The notes under the pieces were generated by a model. The model worked only from the letters and a program-made list of their open reading frames with translations. It did no database searches and was not told the origin of the DNA. Below are positions 28,798 through 39,318 of a stretch of 64,000 bases of DNA, piece by piece (the stretch's first letter is position 1; the number at the start of each line of letters is the position of its first letter). The DNA is taken from contig CANFJL010000004.1 in NCBI GenBank assembly GCA_947447525.1, forward strand, positions 1-64,000, in the 5' to 3' direction. The DNA is from Flavobacteriales bacterium (lineage in GTDB: Bacteria > Bacteroidota > Bacteroidia > Flavobacteriales_D > Crocinitomicaceae). Made by a program: the position numbers and the translations under genes.

Positions 28798-30594
28798 TTA
28801 ATCGTTAAGTTTTAGAACAGCTAAAAATGCCTCTTGCGGAACTTCAACACGACCCACTTGTCGCATTCTTTTTTTACCTTCTTTTTGTTTTTCTAATAAT
28901 TTTCTTTTTCTAGAAATATCACCACCATAACATTTAGCAGTAACATCTTTTCTTAATGCTTTAATGGTTTCTCTTGCAATAATCTTTGCTCCAATAGCGG
29001 CTTGAATAGGAATTTCAAATTGTTGTCTAGGGATCAGTTCTTTTAACTTTAAACAAATCCGTTTTCCTAAATCAAAGGCATTGCTTCTGTGAACTAAAGC
29101 AGATAAAGCATCTACTTGTTCAGCATTTAATAATAAATCCATTTTTATCAAATCAGATTCCCTATATCCAATTGGATGATAATCGAAAGAGGCATAACCT
29201 CTTGATACAGATTTTAATCGATCATAAAAATCAAATACGATTTCTGCTAAGGGCATTTCAAACGAAATTTCTACACGGTCTTGCGTCAGATACACTTGAT
29301 TTTTTAATTCACCTCTTTTCTCAACACATAAAGTCATAATAGATCCAACATATTCTGTCTTTGTAATTACTTGTGCTTGAATGTAAGGTTCTTCTATACG
29401 ATCCATTCCTGATGGGTCAGGCAATTCAGATGGATTGTTAACTATAATAACCTTTTGAGGATCCTTTTTCATATAAGATTTATACGAAACATTGGGAACT
29501 GTCGTAATAACAGTCATATTAAACTCTCTTTCCAATCTTTCTTGTATGATTTCCATGTGCAACATACCTAAGAAACCGCATCTAAAACCAAAACCTAAAG
29601 CTGCTGAAGATTCAGGTTCAAAAACTAAAGAAGAATCATTGAGTTGTAGCTTTTCCATTGAATAACGCAATTCTTCATAGTCTTCTGTATCAACAGGATA
29701 AATACCAGCAAAAACCATTGGCTTTACATCTTCAAATCCTTTGATTGCTGTCTCACAGGGATTCTCTGTCAAAGTAATGGTGTCTCCAACTTTAACCTCG
29801 TTGGCTTGTTTAATTCCTGAAATAATATACCCAACATCTCCAGCACGCACTTCTTTTCGAGGTGAAAGGTCCATTTTTAATATACCAATTTCATCTGCAT
29901 TATAATCTTTTCCAGTGTTAAAGAATCTAACCTTTTGCCCCTTTTTTAACACCCCATTTCTGATGCGATAATAAGCAATTATTCCTCTAAATGGATTAAA
30001 AACAGAATCAAAAATCATGGCCTGTAATGGTGCGTTCTCATCACCTTCAGGTGCAGGAATTCTGTTGATTACAGCATCTAAAATTTTATCAACGCCCAGT
30101 CCCGTTTTACCAGATGCTTGAATGATATCCTCTAGATCACATCCAATTAATTCCATTATTTGATCAGAAACCTCCTCAGGCATTGCCCCTGGCAGGTCCA
30201 TTTTATTTAATATAGGAATTATTTCTAAGTTATGATCTAGTGCTAAATAGAGATTAGAAATAGTTTGAGCCTCAATTCCTTGCGACGCGTCAACTATTAA
30301 TAATGCTCCCTCACAGGCAGCTATAGACCTAGAAACTTCATAGGAAAAATCCACATGTCCAGGAGTGTCAATGAGGTTAAGAATGTAATCTTGACCTTCA
30401 TGAGTATAATTCATTTGAATTGCATGACTTTTAATTGTGATTCCGCGTTCCCGCTCTAAATCCATATCATCCAAAGCCTGAGCCTTCATATCTCTATCAG
30501 AAATAGTACCTGTTGTTTGTAATAATCTATCAGCAAGGGTACTTTTACCGTGATCAATATGGGCAATTATGCAAAAATTTCTTATGTTTTTCAT
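28798..30594 (-). CDS. lepA: Elongation factor 4 (LepA)
   Basis: A translational GTPase that acts on elongating or initiating ribosomes. G1 [10 protein letters not shown]3 DTPGH and G4 NKMD are present, followed by the EF-G-like domains and the LepA-specific C-terminal domain ([20 protein letters not shown]). The ATG at 30594 gives [17 protein letters not shown], the usual N-terminus, and 598 residues. A longer start at 30612 is rejected because the promoter box (30602-30609) lies downstream of it. Confidence 0.97.
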   Translation of the reverse strand: MKNIRNFCIIAHIDHGKSTLADRLLQTTGTISDRDMKAQALDDMDLERERGITIKSHAIQMNYTHEGQDYILNLIDTPGHVDFSYEVSRSIAACEGALLIVDASQGIEAQTISNLYLALDHNLEIIPILNKMDLPGAMPEEVSDQIMELIGCDLEDIIQASGKTGLGVDKILDAVINRIPAPEGDENAPLQAMIFDSVFNPFRGIIAYYRIRNGVLKKGQKVRFFNTGKDYNADEIGILKMDLSPRKEVRAGDVGYIISGIKQANEVKVGDTITLTENPCETAIKGFEDVKPMVFAGIYPVDTEDYEELRYSMEKLQLNDSSLVFEPESSAALGFGFRCGFLGMLHMEIIQERLEREFNMTVITTVPNVSYKSYMKKDPQKVIIVNNPSELPDPSGMDRIEEPYIQAQVITKTEYVGSIMTLCVEKRGELKNQVYLTQDRVEISFEMPLAEIVFDFYDRLKSVSRGYASFDYHPIGYRESDLIKMDLLLNAEQVDALSALVHRSNAFDLGKRICLKLKELIPRQQFEIPIQAAIGAKIIARETIKALRKDVTAKCYGGDISRKRKLLEKQKEGKKRMRQVGRVEVPQEAFLAVLKLND

Positions 30595-30601
30595 ACGTTT
30601 G

Positions 30602-30631
30602 CGAAGGTACAATTAATGATAGAAAGTACAA
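30602..30631 (-). promoter_or_regulatory. Bacteroidota-type promoter for lepA
   Basis: On the minus strand, TTG (30629-30631), a 19-bp spacer and TACCTTCG (30602-30609), one base from TAnnTTTG. It lies 8 bp before the ATG, giving a very short or absent leader. Confidence 0.6.
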
Positions 30632-30658
30632 GAGGTTTCGTAGATATTTCCAATGTAA

Positions 30659-33049
30659 TTATCGGATCACATTTACATGACCTTCCATATGCTCCTCTTC
30701 TCTGTGGGGTCTTGTATAGGTTAGATGCCATGTATATACATCATCTTGTACAGGATGACCTCTATACAATCCGTCCCACGCAAAATCAAGTGCATCGGAA
30801 CTAAAAATGAGTTCTCCCCAGCGGTTATAAATATCCATTTGTATGCGATCAACACCAATAAAACTACCTTGAAAAACTTCATTGATGCGATTACCGTCTG
30901 GAATAAAACTATTTGGTATATAAATGTAAAACTCAGGTGAAATATAAATAGGTTTTGTAATAGTATCGGTACACCCAAACATATCTGTCGCAATCAAAGT
31001 TACCAGATAAGTACCTGTACTATCGTAGATATTAGTTGGATGAACATCATAAGAACTATTCCCATCACCAAAGTCCCAAGTGTAACCATATCCATTGATG
31101 GTTTGATTTAAAAATGAAACGGGCAAGCCTTCGGTAATGCCTCCACTATTCAAAATAGAAAAATCTGCTGCGGGTTTTACAATGTTTACATGTGCAAAAC
31201 CATTTACTGTAAATGTTTGACATTCATCTGACACCATCACTTGATAAACAGAACTAGCGGTAGGATAAACCCAAATACCCGTTGTTGTTGCTCCATTGGA
31301 GGGCCAATAATAATAGTAATTTCCATATCCTCCTGTTGCACTAGCACTGACATAGGCGCTATCTCCAGGACAAATTTTAATGGTAGGACTAACATTAACG
31401 ATTAGTGGCGGACTTGTAATGGTGTAAATTATCGTATCACTCAGCGTATTCCCACAGTTGTCCATTAAAGTCACTATGTAGGTCGAACTTGCAGATGGGG
31501 TAACTACAATGCTATCTAAATTGCTAATGATAGTATTATTTTTCTTCCAAACGAAAGTATAAGTTCCACTACCGCCTCCTGCTATTGCATAAAAAGTATG
31601 CGTAATATAGGGGCAGATTTCAGTGATATCATTTGATACTTGAAGCGTAAGTGGAGGATTAACAGGCACTGTAATAAGTGCCGAGTCAATTACGGTTTGC
31701 CCTAAGCAATTATCAACCACAGAAACCGTATACATTGCAGTTGAGTTGGCAGTAATAGAAATTGAGCTGCTGGTTGCTCCATTGCTCCATAAATAGGTGT
31801 AGGGGACAACACCACCGCTGACAATTGGGGTCAATACTAAACTATTTCCTGGGCATTGAACTGCACTGTCATTTAAGGTTACTGAAAGAGGAGCAACATC
31901 CTGAATATAAACTGTAATTGGAATAGGAGTTATATTTCCGCATGGATCAGAAACGCTAAAATTTAATATTATAGATTCTAAACCCTCCGTTAAATTATCC
32001 ATCATTACATTGATAGGGAAGGAAACAGAGCCTTGACCTGCACCAAAACTTATAGAGGTAGGAACGCCTGAATAGTCAACATTATTAGTAGCGCTTCCTG
32101 TTATCGCAATTGGAATTGTTAATGGGGAATTTAAATTACTATTCCTCTGAAGGGTAACCATTGCATTTACGCAACCCTCAGCCATCCAGTCCGGATTTGC
32201 ATATACTTGTTGAGAAATCGCTATACTGATATCAACGGGTGTTTGTGAACTTAAACTATTGGCTTCTAAAAATATTCCGGAGTCCCAACTACCATCTGTA
32301 ACATCAGCAACAGCAATTACCAAGTGATAAGTCTGTCCACATTGAACCCTCGAAACAGCTTCAAGTACATCGGTAAACCCATCATATTGTATATAATTGG
32401 GTGACGAATTATATGGGGCCATATTTCCATCACCATTGTCATTAAAATAAGATGAATTGGTAATGGCATTTACATTGTTTATTGAAACGATTCCGGCATT
32501 TCCGGGTAATTGAGCAATGTTTTGCATGCCAACAATTCCAGGTCCTGAAATAAAAAATCCAAAAACATCATTATAACTAGAATTGTTTGGTGGCGCAAAC
32601 TCCGGGTATTCATCTGAACCAAAAACATATTTAAACTTTACCGTATCAGAATAGGGAATAAAATCGAATTCTAATGTCGCAGCATTATAGGTTGTGGCTC
32701 CTCCTCCAATCAAGTTGGAAAGAATATTTGAGCCTCCCATATTATTATCAACCCCTGCACTTTGGAGATTATTAGGACCTTGCGGACCAGAAGGATTATT
32801 GGCTACTGTTCCAGTGGTCATTACAATTCCTTGATTGATTCCTAGATTTGTCCCGGCGGCTGTAAAAGATCCTATAGCAGTATTGCTACCATTATACATT
32901 ACATTGGAGACAATAACTCCGGGACCTAAAAGGACATTTTGAACAAGACTAGGAGGTGATTGTAGTGAATTGGTTATTAACTGTCCGTATCCTTTTGAAA
33001 AGAAAAGAATAGAAACTAATAAAACCAGGTATTTTGAATAAAAATTCAT
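30659..33049 (-). CDS. Choice-of-anchor L surface protein with PKD and T9SS type B domains
   Basis: A 796-residue exported protein. A signal peptide (ILFFSKGYGQ) is followed by a choice-of-anchor L domain (about 45-265) with the characteristic GINQGIVMTTG, FDFIPYSDTVKFKYVFGSDE-type sequence and FFISGPGI. Ig-like modules with SGGVVPYTYLWSNGATS, an SprB-like unit, follow; then a PKD domain (WDFGDGNSS) and a type B T9SS domain (FYIYIPNSFIPDGN to HVNVIR). Attachment to the cell surface or export is expected. The ATG at 33049 is used because the frame's outer codon is GTG. It has no operon partner. Confidence 0.9.
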   Translation of the reverse strand: MNFYSKYLVLLVSILFFSKGYGQLITNSLQSPPSLVQNVLLGPGVIVSNVMYNGSNTAIGSFTAAGTNLGINQGIVMTTGTVANNPSGPQGPNNLQSAGVDNNMGGSNILSNLIGGGATTYNAATLEFDFIPYSDTVKFKYVFGSDEYPEFAPPNNSSYNDVFGFFISGPGIVGMQNIAQLPGNAGIVSINNVNAITNSSYFNDNGDGNMAPYNSSPNYIQYDGFTDVLEAVSRVQCGQTYHLVIAVADVTDGSWDSGIFLEANSLSSQTPVDISIAISQQVYANPDWMAEGCVNAMVTLQRNSNLNSPLTIPIAITGSATNNVDYSGVPTSISFGAGQGSVSFPINVMMDNLTEGLESIILNFSVSDPCGNITPIPITVYIQDVAPLSVTLNDSAVQCPGNSLVLTPIVSGGVVPYTYLWSNGATSSSISITANSTAMYTVSVVDNCLGQTVIDSALITVPVNPPLTLQVSNDITEICPYITHTFYAIAGGGSGTYTFVWKKNNTIISNLDSIVVTPSASSTYIVTLMDNCGNTLSDTIIYTITSPPLIVNVSPTIKICPGDSAYVSASATGGYGNYYYYWPSNGATTTGIWVYPTASSVYQVMVSDECQTFTVNGFAHVNIVKPAADFSILNSGGITEGLPVSFLNQTINGYGYTWDFGDGNSSYDVHPTNIYDSTGTYLVTLIATDMFGCTDTITKPIYISPEFYIYIPNSFIPDGNRINEVFQGSFIGVDRIQMDIYNRWGELIFSSDALDFAWDGLYRGHPVQDDVYTWHLTYTRPHREEEHMEGHVNVIR

Positions 33050-33062
33050 CACAATTCTTTAA

Positions 33063-33070
33063 CGAATGTA
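33063..33070 (-). promoter_or_regulatory. Possible -7 box for the choice-of-anchor L gene
   Basis: Minus-strand TACATTCG, one base from TAnnTTTG, 13 bp before the ATG at 33049. No -33 element was found. Confidence 0.35.
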
Positions 33071-33118
33071 AACTAAAATAGTTGTCGATTTTATTGAATT
33101 TTTAACGATTTTTTTATT

Positions 33119-34960
33119 TTAATTTTTCAATCCTTGTAAAGCGCAAAAACGCGCATAAAACCCATTCAATAATAGCAATTCTTTATGATTGCCCCTTTCT
33201 ACAATTTCTCCACGAGATAAAACAATAATTTCATCTACATTTTTAATCGTGCTTAAGCGATGCGCAATGATAAAAGTTGTTTTTCCGACCATAATTTTTT
33301 CTAGTGCAGATTGTACTAATAATTCTGATTCAGTATCTAGTGCAGAGGTAGCCTCATCGAGGATTAATATTTTAGGATCTAAATACACTGCCCTAGCAAT
33401 GCTTAAGCGTTGTTTTTGACCGCCAGATAATTTATTTCCTCTTTCCCCAATAATGGTATCTAAACCATTTTCTAACTCAAGAATAAAGTCATAAGCATTT
33501 GCAATTTTAGCTGCGGCAATAATTTTATCTCTATTTGGATTTTCGTCACCAAATGAAATATTGTCTGCTACAGTGGTATTAAATAAAATAGATTCCTGAG
33601 AAACAATTCCAATAAGACCGCGAAGGTCTTTGATTCTTATATCTTTTACATCTGTATCATCAATAGTTACCTTGCCGTCTTGTACATCATAAAATCTAGG
33701 AAGTAAATCCATCATTGTAGATTTCCCACTACCAGACTCACCAACTATTGCTATGGACATCCCCTTCTTGACACTCAAATTAATTTGTTTCAATATAGGT
33801 TCATTTGCATATTGAAAGCTAACATTCTTAAACTCTATTTTGTCATTAAAATCTTTTATTTCTTTAGCATGTGGATGCTCTATAATTTTTTCATCTTCAG
33901 CAAGTACGGTATTAATTCGGTCTAAAGAAACTTGAGCTTTTGCCATATTTGCAAGGGCCGTTGAGATACCTGTTATGGGTCTTAATAATTGAGAAAAAAC
34001 GATAATAAAAGTGATAAACACTTCTCCAGTTAAACCATTGTCTTTATGATCTAAAATTAGATTCCCCCCGAACCAAACTAAGCATAACATTACCCCTGCA
34101 CCTAATGTTTCATTGATAAGAGGAGATAAATCTTTTTTCCTGAAAGTCTTTGTGATTAATTTTTGATGTCTTAAATTGTTATTTTTAAATGAATTAAAAA
34201 TATAACCAATAGCATTATAGGCTTTAATAATTCGGATTCCTGATAATGCTTCTTCCATGGCTGAAAATAACAATCCTGTTTGCTCTTGACCCGCTTTGGC
34301 AGTTCTTTTCAAGCTTTTACTTATACTCGAAATAACGAGAGCAGAAATAGGGAGGAGAAACAAGGAAATTAAGGTTAATTCAGGACTCAAATAGATTAAT
34401 GAAATCACATTAATAATTACTGCGATTGGCTCTCGAAAAAGTAACTCTAACATACTTACCACAGCAATTTCGACTTCTCCAACATCACTATTCATCCGGG
34501 CCATAAGGTCCCCTTTTCTTTCATTTGAATAATAGGAAAGAGGCAGAACAAGTATTTTATGAAACAATAAATTTCTTACATCTCTAACAACAGCCATACG
34601 CAATTGAGATTGAAACCAAACTGCACCATAACGGAAAAGATTCTTAAAGAAAAAAGCCAACATTACCGTAATACATACAAATAGAAGAGCACTCTTCGGA
34701 TCATTTGACACCAAATCATACATGGTAAAATTATAGGCGTCTTTTACAAAATTGGCAATTCCAAAAAGTGATCCATCCCAATGCGGTTCAGCGACGCTAA
34801 TAATTTCTTCAGGTTTCCTGAAAATTAATTGTAGTACAGGAATAAATAGAATAAGTGATAAAAGATTGAAAATAACAAACAAGAGATTGCAAAGCACAAC
34901 GAGTATTGCCGTACCTCGATAGGCAAATGTGTAATGAAATATTTGTTTTAGACCACGCAA
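33119..34960 (-). CDS. ABC exporter, fused membrane and ATPase domains (MsbA-like)
   Basis: A half-size ABC exporter that works as a homodimer. Six membrane helices occupy about residues 15-340; the ATPase domain has Walker A GESGSGKST, signature LSGGQKQR and Walker B ILILDEATSALD followed by the H-loop IAHRLSTI. MsbA-type proteins flip lipid A or other lipids; the substrate here is not known. The open frame reaches a TTG at 35008, but a perfect promoter box (34969-34976) lies inside that stretch, so the TTG at 34960 (613 residues, MRGLKQIFHYTF) is chosen; a GTG at 34969 is the alternative. Confidence 0.9.
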   Translation of the reverse strand: MRGLKQIFHYTFAYRGTAILVVLCNLLFVIFNLLSLILFIPVLQLIFRKPEEIISVAEPHWDGSLFGIANFVKDAYNFTMYDLVSNDPKSALLFVCITVMLAFFFKNLFRYGAVWFQSQLRMAVVRDVRNLLFHKILVLPLSYYSNERKGDLMARMNSDVGEVEIAVVSMLELLFREPIAVIINVISLIYLSPELTLISLFLLPISALVISSISKSLKRTAKAGQEQTGLLFSAMEEALSGIRIIKAYNAIGYIFNSFKNNNLRHQKLITKTFRKKDLSPLINETLGAGVMLCLVWFGGNLILDHKDNGLTGEVFITFIIVFSQLLRPITGISTALANMAKAQVSLDRINTVLAEDEKIIEHPHAKEIKDFNDKIEFKNVSFQYANEPILKQINLSVKKGMSIAIVGESGSGKSTMMDLLPRFYDVQDGKVTIDDTDVKDIRIKDLRGLIGIVSQESILFNTTVADNISFGDENPNRDKIIAAAKIANAYDFILELENGLDTIIGERGNKLSGGQKQRLSIARAVYLDPKILILDEATSALDTESELLVQSALEKIMVGKTTFIIAHRLSTIKNVDEIIVLSRGEIVERGNHKELLLLNGFYARFCALQGLKN

Positions 34961-34968
34961 GATAAGCA

Positions 34969-34976
34969 CAAAGATA
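34969..34976 (-). promoter_or_regulatory. -7 promoter box for the ABC exporter gene
   Basis: Minus-strand TATCTTTG, a perfect TAnnTTTG match. Transcription would begin within a few bases of the proposed TTG start. Confidence 0.5.
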
Positions 34977-35018
34977 CATTTTGTATGCTCGTTTTCCGAA
35001 TCAAGCAACGAACTTTCT

Positions 35019-35026
35019 TAACTTTG
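35019..35026 (+). promoter_or_regulatory. -7 promoter box for rbfA
   Basis: TAACTTTG, a perfect TAnnTTTG match, ending 4 bp before the rbfA ATG. The mRNA should be leaderless or nearly so. Confidence 0.55.
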
Positions 35027-35030
35027 TATT

Positions 35031-35372
35031 ATGAGTAGTATTAGACAAAGTAAAATAGAGGCAGCAATTCAAGGTGAATTATCTGTGTTGTTACAAAGGT
35101 TATCCGCTGAGGTTTGCCTAGGGGCAATGGTTTCCGTTACTGTAGTAAGGGTAACAAAAGATCTTTCGATAGCCAAGTGTTATTTAAGTGTTTTTGCTCA
35201 CCCAGAACCAAAGGAGGTTTTAAAATGTATTCAAACCAATCAAGGTAAAATTAGAGGTCAAATCGGGATTAGATTAAAAAATCTCAGAAAAATCCCTTCT
35301 TTATCTTTTTATATCGATGATTCAATGGAATACGCAAGCAAGATTGATCAACTTTTAAAGGGCAACGATTAA
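35031..35372 (+). CDS. rbfA: Ribosome-binding factor A
   Basis: A 113-residue KH-fold factor for late maturation of the 30S subunit, binding near the 5' end of 16S rRNA. Family features are the N-terminal SSIRQSKIEAAIQGELSVLL, the VSVTVVRVTKDLSIAKCYLS strand-helix-strand and IRGQIGIRLKNLRKIPSLSF, here in pieces RGQIGIRLKNLRKIP and LSFYIDDS. Length matches the family. It probably drives co-translation of the downstream permease, whose reading frame begins inside its stop codon. Confidence 0.93.
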   Translation: MSSIRQSKIEAAIQGELSVLLQRLSAEVCLGAMVSVTVVRVTKDLSIAKCYLSVFAHPEPKEVLKCIQTNQGKIRGQIGIRLKNLRKIPSLSFYIDDSMEYASKIDQLLKGND

Positions 35373-36579
35373 ATTTCCTTTTTACATAGCGCTTAGATAT
35401 CTTCTTTCTCCTAAAAAGAAGCAGGCGGTTACCGTAATTACTAGGATATCTGTAGTTGGCGTAATGGTGATTTCTGCTGCGCTTGTAATTTTGCTCTCTG
35501 CTTTTAATGGGATAGAATCCATGATTAATTCCCTTTACACGGCATATGATCAAGACATTACTATAAGTTCCCGACAAGGGAAAACTTTTCCACAATCACA
35601 AATAAATTGGAAACAACTTGAGCAAGTGCCGGGAGTTTTTCGCATGTCTCAAGGCTTGGAGGAGATGGTGATTTTGCGACATGAAAAAAGTTGGATTAAT
35701 GCCACACTGGTGGGTGTTGAACCTGAATTTTTAAAAATGATTGAAATTTTAAAGCAAGATCATTTATTGCTCGGTCAGGCACGCATCAAAACCCAATCGA
35801 ATTATAATTATGGAATTATTGGCGCAGGTCTTGCCAATAAGCTCTCTCTTGGATCTGTTCAGGAGGAACCCGAGAACACGATCATATATGCACCAAAATC
35901 AAATATGAAATTGAAATTTGGCAAAAATCCATTTCATCAATCTACCTTTTTAATAGGAGGGATCTTTAATTACAATAAAGAAACGAATGACCAAATCATC
36001 TTGACTAATCTAAAATTTACGCAAGATCTTTTAAATAAAGAATCTTCCATTTCACATATTTATATTCAAACAGAATCTTCTTCAGACAACGAGCAGGTTA
36101 AAGCTGAAATAAAAGATGTTGTAGGTGATAGCTTTGTTGTAAAGACAAACGCAGAAAAAAACGAACTAATTTACAAAACAAGCAAGAGTGAAAAATTAAT
36201 TGTTATCGCTATTTTATTTTTCATTTTTCTGCTTGCGTCTTTCAATCTTGTTGCTTCAATTACCATGTTATTTATTGAAAAGAAAGATAATTTACTAGTG
36301 CTTCAAACCTTAGGCCTAAATGAAATAAAGGTTTTTTCAATATTTTTTTATGAAGGAATCCTTATTTCATCACTTGGCCTTTTTCTTGGGATATTTCTTG
36401 GAACACTAATTTGTTGGCTGCAAATTAATTTTCATTTATTAACGCTTCCAGGGTCTAATATGCCTTTCCCCATGTTGATTTCATACCCAGAAATTGCTTT
36501 AATTGCCATAGCACTTTTTGCAACGAGTACTTTTTTCTCCTTTTTGACGGCTAAATATTTAATAAGAAATCTTAAATAA
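35368..36579 (+). CDS. FtsX/LolE-type ABC transporter permease, probable ATT start
   Basis: An inner-membrane permease of the lipoprotein-export / MacB type, with one N-terminal helix, a periplasmic domain and three C-terminal helices (about residues 272-295, 320-345 and 370-395 of 403). The frame is open back to 35359, and the residues before the first ATG (35464), KFPFYIALRYLLSPKKKQAV, match the conserved start of this family in Bacteroidota. The only standard-like initiator there is ATT at 35368, overlapping the rbfA stop by 5 bp. Starting at 35464 would delete the conserved cytoplasmic N-terminus and half of the first helix. No ATPase partner gene is adjacent. Confidence 0.85.
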   Translation: MKFPFYIALRYLLSPKKKQAVTVITRISVVGVMVISAALVILLSAFNGIESMINSLYTAYDQDITISSRQGKTFPQSQINWKQLEQVPGVFRMSQGLEEMVILRHEKSWINATLVGVEPEFLKMIEILKQDHLLLGQARIKTQSNYNYGIIGAGLANKLSLGSVQEEPENTIIYAPKSNMKLKFGKNPFHQSTFLIGGIFNYNKETNDQIILTNLKFTQDLLNKESSISHIYIQTESSSDNEQVKAEIKDVVGDSFVVKTNAEKNELIYKTSKSEKLIVIAILFFIFLLASFNLVASITMLFIEKKDNLLVLQTLGLNEIKVFSIFFYEGILISSLGLFLGIFLGTLICWLQINFHLLTLPGSNMPFPMLISYPEIALIAIALFATSTFFSFLTAKYLIRNLK

Positions 36580-36604
36580 ATATTAAAGATTTGTCTTTTT
36601 TGTA

Positions 36605-36634
36605 TTGCTATACATAAGGAAATAGTTATATTTG
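36605..36634 (+). promoter_or_regulatory. Bacteroidota-type promoter for atpD-atpC
   Basis: TTG at 36605-36607, a 19-bp spacer, then TATATTTG at 36627-36634, a perfect TAnnTTTG match. The atpD ATG is 24 bp downstream. Confidence 0.65.
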
Positions 36635-36651
36635 CACCCAAATTAAAATGA

Positions 36652-38160
<1,509 letters not shown>

Positions 38161-38161
38161 C

Positions 38162-38443
38162 ATGAGATTAGAAATTCTTAGCCCTGTGGCTGTACTTTTT
38201 GAAGGCGATGTAATTAGTGTTTCTTTGCCGGGTATTGATGGTGAATTTCAGTTATTGGACAATCACGCTGCAATTATTACTGCATTAAAAGCCGGTGAAT
38301 TGAAATTGAAATTATCTGGCAATCCTCCAGAAATTGAAACAGCTGTTTCTTTTGAAGGGCCGGATAAATCAATAGGTACTTATTCCATTAAAGGTGGCGT
38401 TGTTGAAATGGCGGACAATAGAGCTGTAGTTTTAGCAGAGTAA
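38162..38443 (+). CDS. atpC: F1Fo ATP synthase subunit epsilon, short form
   Basis: A 93-residue epsilon subunit. The whole sequence (RLEILSPVAVLFEGDVISVS to MADNRAVVLAE) corresponds to the N-terminal beta-sandwich that contacts the gamma subunit and c-ring. The C-terminal helical hairpin, which in longer epsilons can insert into F1 and inhibit it, is absent. The ATG one base after the atpD stop is chosen over an in-frame start inside atpD. A terminator follows 23 bp after the stop. Confidence 0.93.
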   Translation: MRLEILSPVAVLFEGDVISVSLPGIDGEFQLLDNHAAIITALKAGELKLKLSGNPPEIETAVSFEGPDKSIGTYSIKGGVVEMADNRAVVLAE

Positions 38444-38466
38444 AAAATTCTTATATTATATGGAAA

Positions 38467-38495
38467 GGGAAGGTGCTTGTCGCTTCCCTTTTTTT
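38467..38495 (+). terminator. Rho-independent terminator after atpC
   Basis: Stem GGGAAG (38467-38472) / CTTCCC (38483-38488) with a 10-nt loop, followed by seven T residues. Confidence 0.8.
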
Positions 38496-38547
38496 GTTAA
38501 GAATGGTTAAGCTAGGCTCGATATTTTTATAGACTAAATACTTTGAT

Positions 38548-38555
38548 TATATTCG
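38548..38555 (+). promoter_or_regulatory. Possible -7 box for uppS-bamA
   Basis: TATATTCG, one base from TAnnTTTG, 22 bp before the proposed uppS start. Confidence 0.4.
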
Positions 38556-38577
38556 CCTTGAATTAAATTCAAATAAA

Positions 38578-39318
38578 TTGATTGAACAAATAAATTTGCA
38601 AAATGTCCCGCAGCATGTCGCCATAATAATGGACGGTAATGGTCGATGGGCAAAACAGCAAGGGTTGGATCGATTATTTGGTCATTCGCAAGGCGTAGAA
38701 TCCGTTAGAGATACGTTAAAAACAGCACGAGAATTAGGAATTAAATACCTTACACTGTATGCATTTTCCACAGAAAATTGGAATCGTCCTAAATCAGAAA
38801 TTGATGGCTTAATGGATCTGCTTATTGAAGCAGTTACCCATGAATTAATGGAGTTAAATAATAATGGTGTTCGTTTATTGACTATTGGTGATTTAAATGC
38901 TTTACCTGAAAATTGTCAAAAAAGCCTAAGTGATGCAATTCAAAAAACATCTAATAACAAAGATATTACGCTCGTATTGGCACTTAATTATAGTTCGCAA
39001 AGTGAAATCACCTCTGCAATAAAAAATATTATTGCAGACAATAATTCGGGAAAAATTACGATTGATGAAATTAATCCAGAATTAATAGACACTTATTTAT
39101 ATACTAAAGACATTCCTGATCCTGAATTGTTAATTAGAACGAGCGGTGAGCGAAGAGTAAGTAATTTCCTTCTTTGGCAAATTGCCTATGCTGAATTTCA
39201 TTTTACCTCTGTATTTTGGCCGGATTTTAGAAGACAACATTTGTTAGAGGCCATAATTGATTTTCAACAAAGAGAGAGACGATTCGGAATGACATCAGAT
39301 CAAATTAATAAAGCTTAA
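38578..39318 (+). CDS. uppS: Isoprenyl transferase (undecaprenyl diphosphate synthase)
   Basis: A 246-residue cis-prenyltransferase making the C55 lipid carrier for peptidoglycan and surface polysaccharides. The catalytic motif IIMDGNGRWAK, the substrate region LYAFSTENWNRP and the C-terminal RTSGERRVSNFLLWQ are all present. The start is a TTG (LIEQINLQNVP); no ATG precedes the conserved core. The stop overlaps the bamA start by one base, placing lipid-carrier synthesis and outer-membrane assembly in one transcript, as is usual in Bacteroidota. Confidence 0.95.
   Translation: MIEQINLQNVPQHVAIIMDGNGRWAKQQGLDRLFGHSQGVESVRDTLKTARELGIKYLTLYAFSTENWNRPKSEIDGLMDLLIEAVTHELMELNNNGVRLLTIGDLNALPENCQKSLSDAIQKTSNNKDITLVLALNYSSQSEITSAIKNIIADNNSGKITIDEINPELIDTYLYTKDIPDPELLIRTSGERRVSNFLLWQIAYAEFHFTSVFWPDFRRQHLLEAIIDFQQRERRFGMTSDQINKA

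Noticed and set aside
30550-30804. Plus-strand frame opposite lepA and the choice-of-anchor L gene
   Set aside because: It covers the lepA promoter and is antisense to well-supported coding sequence.
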